Origin: Streptomyces canus
GTDB taxonomy: Bacteria; Actinomycetota; Actinomycetes; Streptomycetales; Streptomycetaceae
NCBI RefSeq assembly: GCF_030816965.1
Contig: NZ_JAUSYQ010000002.1
Span: 9,848,001-9,912,000, forward strand
Length of the DNA stretch: 64,000 nucleotides
Direction: 5' to 3'
In this document: in pieces, positions 25,842 to 33,364 of the stretch
Position numbering within the stretch: the first letter of the stretch is position 1
How the letters are laid out: every line of letters begins with the position of its first letter
Notes under the pieces: model-generated
The model's input: only the letters and a program-made list of their open reading frames with translations
Databases searched by the model: none
Told to the model about the DNA's origin: nothing
Position numbers and translations under genes: made by a program

Positions 25842-26972
25842 TCACCAGCTCAGCAGCCCGGCGAGTCGTTCCCGGTGGTAGGCCGCTCCGCCCAGCAGCA
25901 CGGCGTCGGACTGCGCGCGCCGGAAGTACAGGTGCGCGTCGTGCTCCCAGGTGAAGCCCATACCGCCGTGCAACTGAACGCACTCGGCGGCGACGAACGT
26001 GAACGCCTCGCCGCACCAGGACTGCGCCACCGCCGCGGCCTCCGCGAGCGTCTCGGGCGACCCGGCCGCCCGCACCGCCCGGACCACCGCGGACCGCGCG
26101 GACTCGACCTGGAGCAGCATGTCCGCACAGGTGTGCTTGATCGCCTGGAAGCTGCCGATCGCCCGGCCGAACTGCGTACGGTCCCGCACATGCGCCACCG
26201 TCATGTCCAGGGCCGCCTGCGCCCCGCCGAGCTGCTCGGCGGCCAGCGCCACGAAGGCCACGTCGAGGGCGCGGGTGACGACCTCCGTCCCTTCGCCCCC
26301 GGCGGTCAGCGCACGCGCCGGGGCACCGGTGAAGGTGACCACGGCCTGGCCCCGGCTCAGGTCCAGCGTGGGCACCCGGCGGACCGTCACGCCCGGCCCG
26401 CGCGGGTCGGCGAGGAAGAGGTCCACGCCGCCGGGGCCGGCGGCCGCGACCACCAGGGCCTCGGCGTCGGCGCCGTCGAGCACGAAGGGTGCGATGCCGT
26501 CCAGCGTCGGGGTACTGCCCTGCCAGGTGACGCCCACCGGCACGGCGTCCGGCCGCCACACGCCGTCGGGCGCGGCCACGGCCAGTGCGTGCACCGTGCC
26601 TTCGGCCACCTCCGCCAGCGGTGCTTCGGCCGTACCGCAGCCGGCCAGCACCTGCCCGGCGAGCACGGTGGAGGACAGCAGCGGCACGGCGGCCGGCGTT
26701 CTGCCCAGTTCCTCGCAGACGACGGCGATCTCCGCGAGGCCGCCGATGCCTCCCACCGTGTCCGGCAGTCCGAGGGCCGCGAGACCCACCTGCCGGCCGA
26801 GGATGTCCCAGAGATCGGCGTCGATGCCGGGGGCGTGCTCGTCGAGCCGGCGCACCGCGGCGGTGCCGCCCGCGTCCGCGCACACGGACCGCACGGTCGC
26901 GCGCAGATCCTCGAGTTCGGCCTCCGAGGCCTCGGTCGTTCCGGCGGCGGGGCCGGTCACGGTGGTCGTCAT
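25842..26972 (-). CDS. Acyl-CoA dehydrogenase family protein
   Basis: The 376-residue protein belongs to the ACAD group common in steroid and branched side-chain degradation. It has a short N-terminal domain (LWDILGRQVGLAALGLPDTVGG), the segment RTQFGRAIGSFQAIKHTCADM, and the C-terminal QLHGGMGFTWEHDAHLYFRRA. The catalytic flavin loop is shortened, with SGRGQAVVT-like sequence (LDLSRGQAVVTFTG). Such proteins often work as heteromers with a second ACAD. The candidate partners are the ACADs at 2062 and 31386. ATG 26972 overlaps the PPDK-like gene stop (ATGA). Confidence 0.9.
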   Translation of the reverse strand: MTTTVTGPAAGTTEASEAELEDLRATVRSVCADAGGTAAVRRLDEHAPGIDADLWDILGRQVGLAALGLPDTVGGIGGLAEIAVVCEELGRTPAAVPLLSSTVLAGQVLAGCGTAEAPLAEVAEGTVHALAVAAPDGVWRPDAVPVGVTWQGSTPTLDGIAPFVLDGADAEALVVAAAGPGGVDLFLADPRGPGVTVRRVPTLDLSRGQAVVTFTGAPARALTAGGEGTEVVTRALDVAFVALAAEQLGGAQAALDMTVAHVRDRTQFGRAIGSFQAIKHTCADMLLQVESARSAVVRAVRAAGSPETLAEAAAVAQSWCGEAFTFVAAECVQLHGGMGFTWEHDAHLYFRRAQSDAVLLGGAAYHRERLAGLLSW

Positions 26973-29587
26973 GCCGGTGTCCCGTTCTCGATGCTTCCGC
27001 TTCCGCTTCCGCTTCCGCTTCCGCTTCGGCTTCGGCTCGCGCTTTCGCGCAGTGCGCTGTGTGCCGCCGCCATCCGGGCGACCGGCACGCGGTGCGCGGA
27101 GCAGGAGACGTAGTCCAGCCCGAGGTCGTCGCAGAACGCGATCGACTCGGGGTCTCCGCCGTGCTCACCGCACACGCCGAGCTTGATGTCCGGCCGTACG
27201 CTCCTGGCCCTTTCCACGGCCAGGGCGATCAGCGCGCCGACGCCGTGCGGATCGAGCCGGGCGAACGGGCTGGCGGTGAGGAATCCGCGTTCCTGGTAGG
27301 AGGCGAGCACCTGGCGCTCCACGTCGTCCCGGGAGAACCCGTAAGTGAGCTGGGTGAGGTCGTTGGTGCCGAAGGAGAAGAAATCGGCGTGCTCGGCCAT
27401 TTCGGCGGCCAGCAGGGCTGCGCGCGGTGTCTCGATCATCGTGCCGAGCCGGTACGGCACCCGGACGCCGGTGCGGGCGGCCACCGTCTCGGCGGCGTCG
27501 CGCACGAAGGCGGCGGCGGCCTGAAGTTCCTCCGGCAGGCTGACCAGCGGGATCATCACCTCCAGCTGGGGGCGGACGCCGGTGGCGGCGACCTCCACCC
27601 AGGCGGAGAAGAGGGCCTCCGCCTGCGCCGGGTACAGCCGCTCGTGGAGCAGCGCCAGGCGTACCCCGCGCAGCCCGAGCATGGGGTTGGCCTCGCGCAG
27701 CGACGCGGCACGCTGCTCCGCCGCCGCGTCTCCGGCCTCGCCGGGAGCGGGCAGGAACTCGTGCAGGGGGGCGTCCAGCAGACGCACGGTCACCGGGCGG
27801 CCCCCGACCGCGGCCAGCAGCGCCTTGAAGTCCTCGTGCTGTGCGTGCTCCAGGGCCAGCAGCGCCTCGTCGCGAGCCGCCGGGTCGGCGGCCAGGATGA
27901 CGCTGCGGATCAGGGGCAGCCGGTCGCCGAGGAACTGGTGCTCGGTACGGCACAGGCCCACGCCTTCCGCGCCCAGCGCGACGGCCGTGCTCACCTCCGC
28001 CGCGGTGTCGGCGTTGACCCGTACTCCGAGCCGCCGCGAGTCGTCCGCCCACTCGAGCAGGGTGGACAGCTCCGGCGGCGGTCCGGCGACGCTGACACTG
28101 AGCGTTCCGGCGTACACGGCGCCGGTACGGCCGTCGAGCGACACCGCGGCGCCCTCGCGCAGCACTCGTTCCCCGATCCGTACCGTGCCGGCCGCCTTGT
28201 CGACCCGCAGCCCCTCGACGCCGCAGACGGCCGGCTTGCCGGCGCCCCGCGCCACCACGGCCGCGTGCGAGGCGATGCCGCCGCTGCCGGTCAGCACCGC
28301 GGTGGCGGCCAGCATCCCGGGCACGTCGGCCGGTGTGGTCTCGTGCATCACCAGGACGGCGTGCGCGCCTTCGGCGGCCAGCTCGAGGGCGCGTTCACTG
28401 GACAGTGCGACCGTGCCCGTCGCTGCGCCCGGGGACGCGGGCAGACCCCGTGCCAGAAGTTCCTCGCCGCCGGTCAACTTCAGCTGGGGATGCAGGAGTT
28501 CCTGCACCTGGGCGGGGCCGATCCGGCGTACCGCCGCGTCCTTGTCGAGGGCGCCGTCACGGACCAGGCCGACCGCCAGGCACACCGAGGCGCGCAGCGG
28601 CGGGCGGCTCTGCGCCGAGGCGGCGAGCAGCGAGACCTCGCCGTCGCGCACCTCGAAGTCGACGGACACGGGTGCGTGCAGATGGCGTTCGAGAGTGAGC
28701 AGGGCATGCTCGAGGAGCACCGTGCCGCCCGCGAGCTTCTCCAGCGGTTCGCCGGTGTGCGGGGGCGGAGCGCTGCGGCGTACGCCCCGGAAGAACGAGC
28801 CCTGCGGCGAGAAGCGGCCGGTCTCGGGGTGGCGGCTGACCGCCGTGCCATAGCCGGAGCGGTCCGCGGGGCCGATGCGCAGCGCCTGGACGTGCAGCGC
28901 GATGTCCAGGTCGGCGGGAAGCCTCTGGGCCTTGCGCGCCCTTCGCGCCCGCGGCGAGTCCCAGCGGGCGAGGACCGCGCGGGCGGCCAGCGCGAGCTGC
29001 TCGGCCGGGTCGTGGGGGAAGGGCCGCGCGGCATGTCGAGCGACCAGGGCGAGCAGTGCCTCGACACGGGTGCGGGGCGCGGGGCTGTCGAGGAGGGCGT
29101 CGTCCAGCAGCGCGGCCGGGACGTCGAGGCCGTACTCGGCGATCATCCGTACCGTGGCCGCCCAGACCTCGTCCAGGGCGTCCGCGCGGCCGATGACGGT
29201 GCACAGGTCCCCGGCGCTGTCGGGGGTGACTCCGAGGCAGGTGAGATCGGGCGGGAGCCCCGCGATGTCCGTCGGCGCGCTCGCCGACAGCCGCAGCAGC
29301 AGCGGCCTGGCGGAATCGCCGACGCGGCGCCCGGCCAACTGCTCGACGAGTTCGACGGCCGCACGGGCGGTGCCTGGCTCGCCCAGCGAGGCCGCGGCGC
29401 CCGCGGGCACGGTCAGCCCCGGCACCACCGTCAGCCCGAGGGCCACCAGCCGGTCCATCGCGACGCCGTGCGTGCCCAGCGCGTCCGCGTCCAGTCCGCG
29501 GGTCCGTCCCTGGCCGTACGGCACCAGGGCGAGGCCGGGCGTCTGCTGCGGAGCGTCGACGCCGGGGCGGCGGTCGGTGAGGTTCAC
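26969..29587 (-). CDS. Pyruvate phosphate dikinase/PEP synthase-like phosphotransferase with degenerate N-terminal domain
   Basis: The 872-residue protein is about the length of pyruvate phosphate dikinase. The swivelling domain has GSGGIASHAAVVARGAG with the phospho-acceptor His441. The PEP/pyruvate barrel shows EANPMLGLRGVRL, FSFGTNDLTQLTYGFSRDD and LGVCGEHGGDP with the catalytic Cys. The nucleotide-binding part is poorly conserved: the usual PPDK motif after VPPG is replaced by LRLSASAPTDIAGLPPDL (about 99-115). GTG 29587 overlaps the upstream gene (GTGA), so the two products are probably partners. The C-terminus ends in a Ser-Gly repeat from a hexanucleotide repeat. ATP-independent or altered-nucleotide phosphoryl transfer to a pathway substrate is possible. 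Confidence 0.87.
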   Translation of the reverse strand: MNLTDRRPGVDAPQQTPGLALVPYGQGRTRGLDADALGTHGVAMDRLVALGLTVVPGLTVPAGAAASLGEPGTARAAVELVEQLAGRRVGDSARPLLLRLSASAPTDIAGLPPDLTCLGVTPDSAGDLCTVIGRADALDEVWAATVRMIAEYGLDVPAALLDDALLDSPAPRTRVEALLALVARHAARPFPHDPAEQLALAARAVLARWDSPRARRARKAQRLPADLDIALHVQALRIGPADRSGYGTAVSRHPETGRFSPQGSFFRGVRRSAPPPHTGEPLEKLAGGTVLLEHALLTLERHLHAPVSVDFEVRDGEVSLLAASAQSRPPLRASVCLAVGLVRDGALDKDAAVRRIGPAQVQELLHPQLKLTGGEELLARGLPASPGAATGTVALSSERALELAAEGAHAVLVMHETTPADVPGMLAATAVLTGSGGIASHAAVVARGAGKPAVCGVEGLRVDKAAGTVRIGERVLREGAAVSLDGRTGAVYAGTLSVSVAGPPPELSTLLEWADDSRRLGVRVNADTAAEVSTAVALGAEGVGLCRTEHQFLGDRLPLIRSVILAADPAARDEALLALEHAQHEDFKALLAAVGGRPVTVRLLDAPLHEFLPAPGEAGDAAAEQRAASLREANPMLGLRGVRLALLHERLYPAQAEALFSAWVEVAATGVRPQLEVMIPLVSLPEELQAAAAFVRDAAETVAARTGVRVPYRLGTMIETPRAALLAAEMAEHADFFSFGTNDLTQLTYGFSRDDVERQVLASYQERGFLTASPFARLDPHGVGALIALAVERARSVRPDIKLGVCGEHGGDPESIAFCDDLGLDYVSCSAHRVPVARMAAAHSALRESASRSRSGSGSGSGSGSIENGTPA
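26993..27034. repeat. Hexanucleotide tandem repeat GCTTCC
   Basis: Five perfect GCTTCC units (26993-27022) and two GCTTCG units (27023-27034) lie inside the 3' end of the PPDK-like gene. They encode a Ser-Gly/Ser-Arg tail close to its C-terminus. Unit gain or loss keeps the frame. Confidence 0.9.
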
Positions 29588-30216
29588 CCCTGGCTCCCTC
29601 GGACGAGCTGCTCCTCGCGGGCCTCGTCCTCGGCACGGCTGATGCCCAGGACCAGCAGCAGTTCCTGGTGCAGCCGCATCCACACGGTGTGGTACGAGTC
29701 GCACAGGGGGGAGGCCAGCCACTGCCGGTCGCCGTCGTCGAACCGGTCGAGAGCCTCCTCCAGGCCGGTCAGATACCGGCCGCTGTCCGCGAGCAGCCGT
29801 TCCAGCCTGCGCAGGACCGGTTGGATGGCCTCGTGCACGTCCTCCAGCAGCTCGCGCACCTCGGCGTCGTAGACGCTGTCGCCGTGGTCGTTGACGCTGC
29901 CGTCGGGGCGGCACTGCCAGGCCGTGCAGACCTCGCGGATCTTCCTGTTCACCGGCAGGAACGCCTCGTAGACCGCGGTGATCTGCGCTTCCTGCCCCGA
30001 GCCGGCCGGGATCCGCAGCATCTGTGCGGCGGCCTGCTTGGCGGACTCGGTGGGCAGCACCATCGGGCCCTTCACCATGGCGAGCCCGGCGTCGACCAGC
30101 GGGCGGTGCACGGACTCCTGCGTACCGCGCCACATGCCGCGCAGGACGAGGTCGATGACGGCGTCGGCGAGGGACGGGTCGATGGTGTCTGTCCGCTCCA
30201 CGGCAGCAGAATGCAT
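29584..30216 (-). CDS. Unknown protein, probable partner of the PPDK-like enzyme
   Basis: I do not recognise this 210-residue protein. ATG 30216 was chosen because AAAGG lies 7 bases upstream; GTG 30222 is the alternative. The first part (GMWRGTQESVHRPLVDAGLA then KGPMVLPTESAKQAAAQML) looks like a winged-helix unit. The rest (EVRELLEDVHEAIQPVLRRL to HTVWMRLHQELLLVLG) looks like a helical bundle. Its stop overlaps the start of the PPDK-like gene by four bases, which favours a dedicated subunit or regulator for that enzyme. No catalytic signature, signal peptide or membrane segment is visible. Confidence 0.75.
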   Translation of the reverse strand: MHSAAVERTDTIDPSLADAVIDLVLRGMWRGTQESVHRPLVDAGLAMVKGPMVLPTESAKQAAAQMLRIPAGSGQEAQITAVYEAFLPVNRKIREVCTAWQCRPDGSVNDHGDSVYDAEVRELLEDVHEAIQPVLRRLERLLADSGRYLTGLEEALDRFDDGDRQWLASPLCDSYHTVWMRLHQELLLVLGISRAEDEAREEQLVRGSQG

Positions 30217-30342
30217 CTCCACACCTTTGTTCCTGTGGGGGCGCGGACTCAGGCCGCGCGGCGACGGATGCCGGGTCGCAGGGAACTGCGATCTGTGTTG
30301 CCCGGAGGTTACGCTCCAGCGACCCTGTTAGTGAAGAGGAAC

Positions 30343-31167
30343 TCAAGAAACACTTTGCGGCTCCTGATCTGCCGACCGCTCGGCCGACGCCCTGGCGCGG
30401 GGCCGGGCGGCGAGGAAGGACTCCATCGCGTCCTGGGCCTCGGTGCCGCCGGCCAGGACGGCTATGGAGCGCGCCTCCTCGGCGAGTTGCTCCTCCAGCG
30501 GCGTTTCGGCTCCCGCCCGCAGCAGCGCCTTCGCGGCCCGCAGGGCGACTCCTGATCCCGCGGCCAGGGCGGCGGCCGTCCGGTAGGCCGTGTCGTCCAG
30601 TTCGGCGTCCTCCACGACCCGGGACACCAGGCCCCATCTCTCGGCGTCGTCGCCGGTCAGCACCCGGTTGGTGAGGATCAGATCCGCGGCCCGTCGTGGG
30701 CCCAGCAGGCGTTGCAGCACCCAGGACGCACCGCAGTCCGGGGTGAGCCCGATCGCCGTGTAGGCCAGCCGGAAGCGTGCCGACCGGGCCGCCACCACGA
30801 TGTCGCCCGTCAGCGCGAGCCCTACTCCACCGCCCGCCGCGGCGCCGCGCACGGCGGTCACCACCGGCACGGGCAGCTCGTGCACGGTCCGCACGGCCGC
30901 GTGGGCGGCGGTCGCGACCGCGTGCACGTAGGAGCCGGTTTCCGTGCCCCGGCCCGCGAAGGCGCGCAGGTCACCGCCGACGCAGAAGTTCCCGCCCGCC
31001 GCCCGCAGCAGGACCGCGCCGCCGGGCTCCCGGGCGATGTCGCAGGCCGCGTCCCACAACGCCTCGGCGGTCGGAAGGTCCAGGGCGTTTCCGCGGCCGG
31101 GATCGTCCAGCAGCAGTTCGACGACCCCGTCGGAGTGGCGGACGACCCGGACCGGTTGGGTGCTCAT
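30343..31167 (-). CDS. Enoyl-CoA hydratase/isomerase family protein
   Basis: The 274-residue crotonase-fold protein has GGNFCVGGDLRAFAG, the first oxyanion-hole segment, and VRGAAAGGGVGLALTGDIVVAA, the second. IGLTPDCGASWVLQRLLG carries the usual GLxPDxG signature, with Asp-Cys instead of the Glu/Asp-Gly pair, so the acid/base residue assignment is uncertain. ATG 31167 follows GGGAGAAG. It is 126 bp upstream of the 210-residue unknown gene and heads the long minus-strand operon. It hydrates or isomerises an enoyl-CoA from one of the ACADs. Confidence 0.9.
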   Translation of the reverse strand: MSTQPVRVVRHSDGVVELLLDDPGRGNALDLPTAEALWDAACDIAREPGGAVLLRAAGGNFCVGGDLRAFAGRGTETGSYVHAVATAAHAAVRTVHELPVPVVTAVRGAAAGGGVGLALTGDIVVAARSARFRLAYTAIGLTPDCGASWVLQRLLGPRRAADLILTNRVLTGDDAERWGLVSRVVEDAELDDTAYRTAAALAAGSGVALRAAKALLRAGAETPLEEQLAEEARSIAVLAGGTEAQDAMESFLAARPRARASAERSADQEPQSVS

Positions 31168-31231
31168 CGGAGGTCTTCTCCCATCGTTGGCACAGCTCGT
31201 CGGGATCGGGCTCACATACTGGGCCCGCCCT

Positions 31232-31239
31232 AAAGTTTC
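31232..31239 (-). promoter_or_regulatory. Candidate operator element AAAGTTTC upstream of enoyl-CoA hydratase
   Basis: CTAAAGTTTC (31230-31239) matches the element before the first Rieske gene. It lies about 65 bp upstream of the enoyl-CoA hydratase start. In the same divergent region AGTTTCT occurs at 31331-31337 and CTGTAG at 31278-31283, close to the ACAD start at 31386. Confidence 0.4.
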
Positions 31240-31330
31240 GGTGACCGTGGGTCCTCTTCCGCTCACAAATGAAGGCTCTGTAGAAGAGGGTCGCTGTCAC
31301 CCCTCGGGAAAGATACTTGACCCGTTGTAC

Positions 31331-31337
31331 AGTTTCT
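31331..31337 (-). promoter_or_regulatory. Candidate operator element AGTTTCT upstream of ACAD
   Basis: GTACAGTTTCTAC contains the recurring AGTTTCT (AGAAACT on the minus strand). It lies about 50 bp before the ATG of the ACAD at 31386, downstream of ATACTTGACC, which could be a -35-like hexamer. Confidence 0.35.
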
Positions 31338-31385
31338 ACGACGCGACGGGCACCGGCGCCCGTACGCCCGTCGGCCGGAGGAACC

Positions 31386-32615
31386 ATGCCGATCCAGTTC
31401 GATGTCGATCCGTCCGTCGCCCGGCTCGCCGAGGCCACCGCCGAGTTCGTCCGCGACGTGGTGATCCCGGCCGAGCGCGAGTGCGGCGGGTCCGTCCACG
31501 ACGCTCCGCACGCGCTGCGGGAGACCCTTCAGAAGGGCGCCCGTGAGGCGGGCGTCTATGCGCCGCACCTTCCCGAACGGTGGGGCGGACACGGCCTGGA
31601 CCTGCGGGGGCAGGCAGTGGTGTTCGAAGCCGCCGGATACTCGGTGCTCGGCCCCCTGGCGCTGAACTGCGCGGCTCCGGACGAGGGCAACATGCACCTG
31701 CTGGAGAAGGTGGCCACCGAGGAGCAGCAGGAGCGCTATCTGCGCCCGCTGGCTGCCGGTGAGTACCGTTCCTGCTTCGCGATGACCGAACCGGCGCCCG
31801 GCGCCGGCGCCGACCCCCGCGCGCTGCGGACCACGGCGGTACGGGTTCCCGGCGGCTGGCGCATCGACGGGCGCAAGTGGTTCATCACCGGGGCCGGCGG
31901 TGCCGACTTCACCATCGTGATGGCCCGCACCGAGGGCGGCCCCGGCAGCCCGGGTGGCGCGACCATGTTCCTCGTCGACGCCGGTACCCCCGGCATGCGC
32001 ATCGTCAGGAACATCGACACCCTGGACGAGAGCTTCTTCGCCGGTCACGGCGAGATCGTGTTCGAGGACTGCGTGGTGGCCGAGGAACAGGTGCTCGGGC
32101 AGGTGGACCGGGGCTTCGAGAACGCCCAGGTCCGCCTCGGCCCCGCCCGGCTGACGCACTGCATGCGCTGGCTCGGGTCCGCGCGCCGCGCCCAGGACGT
32201 CGCGCTGGAGCACGCGGGGAGCCGCGAGGCCTTCGGCTCACTGCTGGGGGACCTCGGCATGGTGCAGCAGATGCTCGCCGACTCCGAGATCGACATCGAG
32301 GCGAGCCGCGCGCTGATCTGGCGTACCGCATGGGAGTTGGACACCGGCTCCAGGGCCGCCGCGCAGTTCTCCTCGGTGTCCAAGGTCTTCGTGGCGGAGG
32401 CGGTGGGCCGGGTGGTCGACCGGGCGGTGCAGATCTGCGGGGCGCTCGGCATCTCGGCCTCGGACGCCCCATTGGCACGGCTGATCCGGGAGGTGCGGCC
32501 GTTCCGGATCTACGACGGCCCGTCCGAGACTCACCGGTTCGCCATCGCCCGCCGGGTGGTGAAGCCGTATCGGCAGGCTCGGCCTGCGGGATCTGCGGGA
32601 TCTGCGGGATCCTGA
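31386..32615 (+). CDS. Acyl-CoA dehydrogenase
   Basis: The 409-residue protein has the full ACAD layout: CFAMTEPAPGAGADPRALRT and IDGRKWFITGAGGADF at the flavin, and YDGPSETHRFAIARRVVK at the C-terminus. ATG 31386 follows GGAGGAA. It is alone on the plus strand, divergent from the enoyl-CoA hydratase operon. The extreme C-terminus is an AGS repeat made by three 9-bp units. It may pair with the short-type ACAD at 25842 or work alone. Confidence 0.92.
   Translation: MPIQFDVDPSVARLAEATAEFVRDVVIPAERECGGSVHDAPHALRETLQKGAREAGVYAPHLPERWGGHGLDLRGQAVVFEAAGYSVLGPLALNCAAPDEGNMHLLEKVATEEQQERYLRPLAAGEYRSCFAMTEPAPGAGADPRALRTTAVRVPGGWRIDGRKWFITGAGGADFTIVMARTEGGPGSPGGATMFLVDAGTPGMRIVRNIDTLDESFFAGHGEIVFEDCVVAEEQVLGQVDRGFENAQVRLGPARLTHCMRWLGSARRAQDVALEHAGSREAFGSLLGDLGMVQQMLADSEIDIEASRALIWRTAWELDTGSRAAAQFSSVSKVFVAEAVGRVVDRAVQICGALGISASDAPLARLIREVRPFRIYDGPSETHRFAIARRVVKPYRQARPAGSAGSAGS
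32584..32610 (+). repeat. Triplicated 9-bp repeat CTGCGGGAT
   Basis: Three exact tandem copies of CTGCGGGAT lie at 32584-32592, 32593-32601 and 32602-32610. They encode the AGSAGSAGS tail of the ACAD. Confidence 0.9.
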
Positions 32616-32643
32616 GGGGCCGTTACCTGCGGCCGTTACGTGC

Positions 32644-32673
32644 GGCTGTAGTTTCTGCTCATTGACTACAGCC
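32644..32673. promoter_or_regulatory. Inverted repeat GGCTGTAG-N14-CTACAGCC
   Basis: GGCTGTAG (32644-32651) and CTACAGCC (32666-32673) are exact inverted repeats 28 bp after the ACAD stop. The spacer contains AGTTTCT (overlapping from 32650), another recurring element of the island. It could be an operator left at the island edge or a terminator-like hairpin with a 14-base loop. Confidence 0.4.
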
Positions 32674-32725
32674 CCGCGGGCGGCCCGTCCCGATGCACCG
32701 CGACGGGCCTCGACGACGGAAAACC

Positions 32726-32757
32726 GCCCGCCCGGGCCGGTCGGGGCTCGGGCGGGC
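32726..32757. terminator. GC-rich hairpin, possible terminator
   Basis: GCCCGCCCGGGCC (32726-32738) pairs with 32745-32757 with one mismatch and a 6-base loop. It lies between the ACAD and the decayed membrane-protein gene that ends at 32779, which is read toward it. Confidence 0.6.
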
Positions 32758-32778
32758 AGATCCGTGTGTGGGGCCAGG

Positions 32779-33141
32779 AGTCAGACCAGCGGCCACAGCG
32801 CCGCGGTCAGGACGAAACCGGCGCGCCCATCACGGTCGTCAGGACCGTCCAGGAGCGCAGGCCGGCCGCCATGTCGAGACCGGCCGGCTTGGACATCCAG
32901 TACCCGGCGCCGTTGATGAGGGACAGCGTCAGGACGCCCGCGCCCGTCACCAGGGCGGCCAGGGAGAGTTGGCCTGTCGACAGGTCGGCGCGGTGCACGG
33001 CAGGGTGAGGATGCCGGCGGTCGTGATGAGGGCGACGGTTGCCGAGCTCGGGGCCGCGCGCAGGGCGAGGGCGGTCAGGCGGACCAGGTGACGTGTCACG
33101 GGCCGGTGGCGCCAGGTGTTCTCCCGCCCTCCCTGGGGCAC
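32779..33141 (-). pseudogene. Frameshifted small membrane protein
   Basis: Three minus frames must be joined to give a continuous hydrophobic protein: HLVRLTALALRA to ITTAGILTLP, then QLSLAALVTGAGVLTLSLI and AAGLRSWTVLTTVMG, then GFVLTAALWPLV before TGA at 32779. This needs shifts near 33000 and 32815. It follows the DUF2975/XRE pair on the same strand by 1 bp, so it was probably part of that operon. The family is not recognised. Confidence 0.45.
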
Positions 33142-33142
33142 G

Positions 33143-33364
33143 TCATCCGCCCGCGGCGTCGTCGGGCTCCCAGCGCAGCAGGTCGCCCGGCTGGCACTCG
33201 AGTACCTCGCAGAGCGCGGCGAGCGTCGCGAAGCGTACCGCCTTGGCGCGGCCGTTCTTGAGTACCGCCAGGTTGGCGGGCGTGATCCCCACGCGGTCCG
33301 CGAGCTCGCCCACGGACATCTTCCGCCTGGCCAGCATCACGTCGATGTCGACGGCGATCGGCAT
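33143..33364 (-). CDS. XRE-type helix-turn-helix regulator (YozG-like)
   Basis: The 73-residue protein is essentially one Cro/CI helix-turn-helix: KMSVGELADRVGITPANLAVLKNGRAKAV, then LCEVLECQPGDLLRWEPDD. It resembles the small regulators that accompany DUF2975 membrane proteins. Its ATG overlaps the DUF2975 stop (TGATG). Palindromes upstream of the DUF2975 gene are likely targets for autoregulation. Confidence 0.9.
   Translation of the reverse strand: MPIAVDIDVMLARRKMSVGELADRVGITPANLAVLKNGRAKAVRFATLAALCEVLECQPGDLLRWEPDDAAGG

Noticed and set aside
29588..30637. Upstream extension of the PPDK-like frame to 1222 codons
   Set aside because: The added part overlaps the 210-residue gene in another frame and is Arg/Pro/Gly-rich. 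The GTG 29587 start with the GTGA overlap is more credible.
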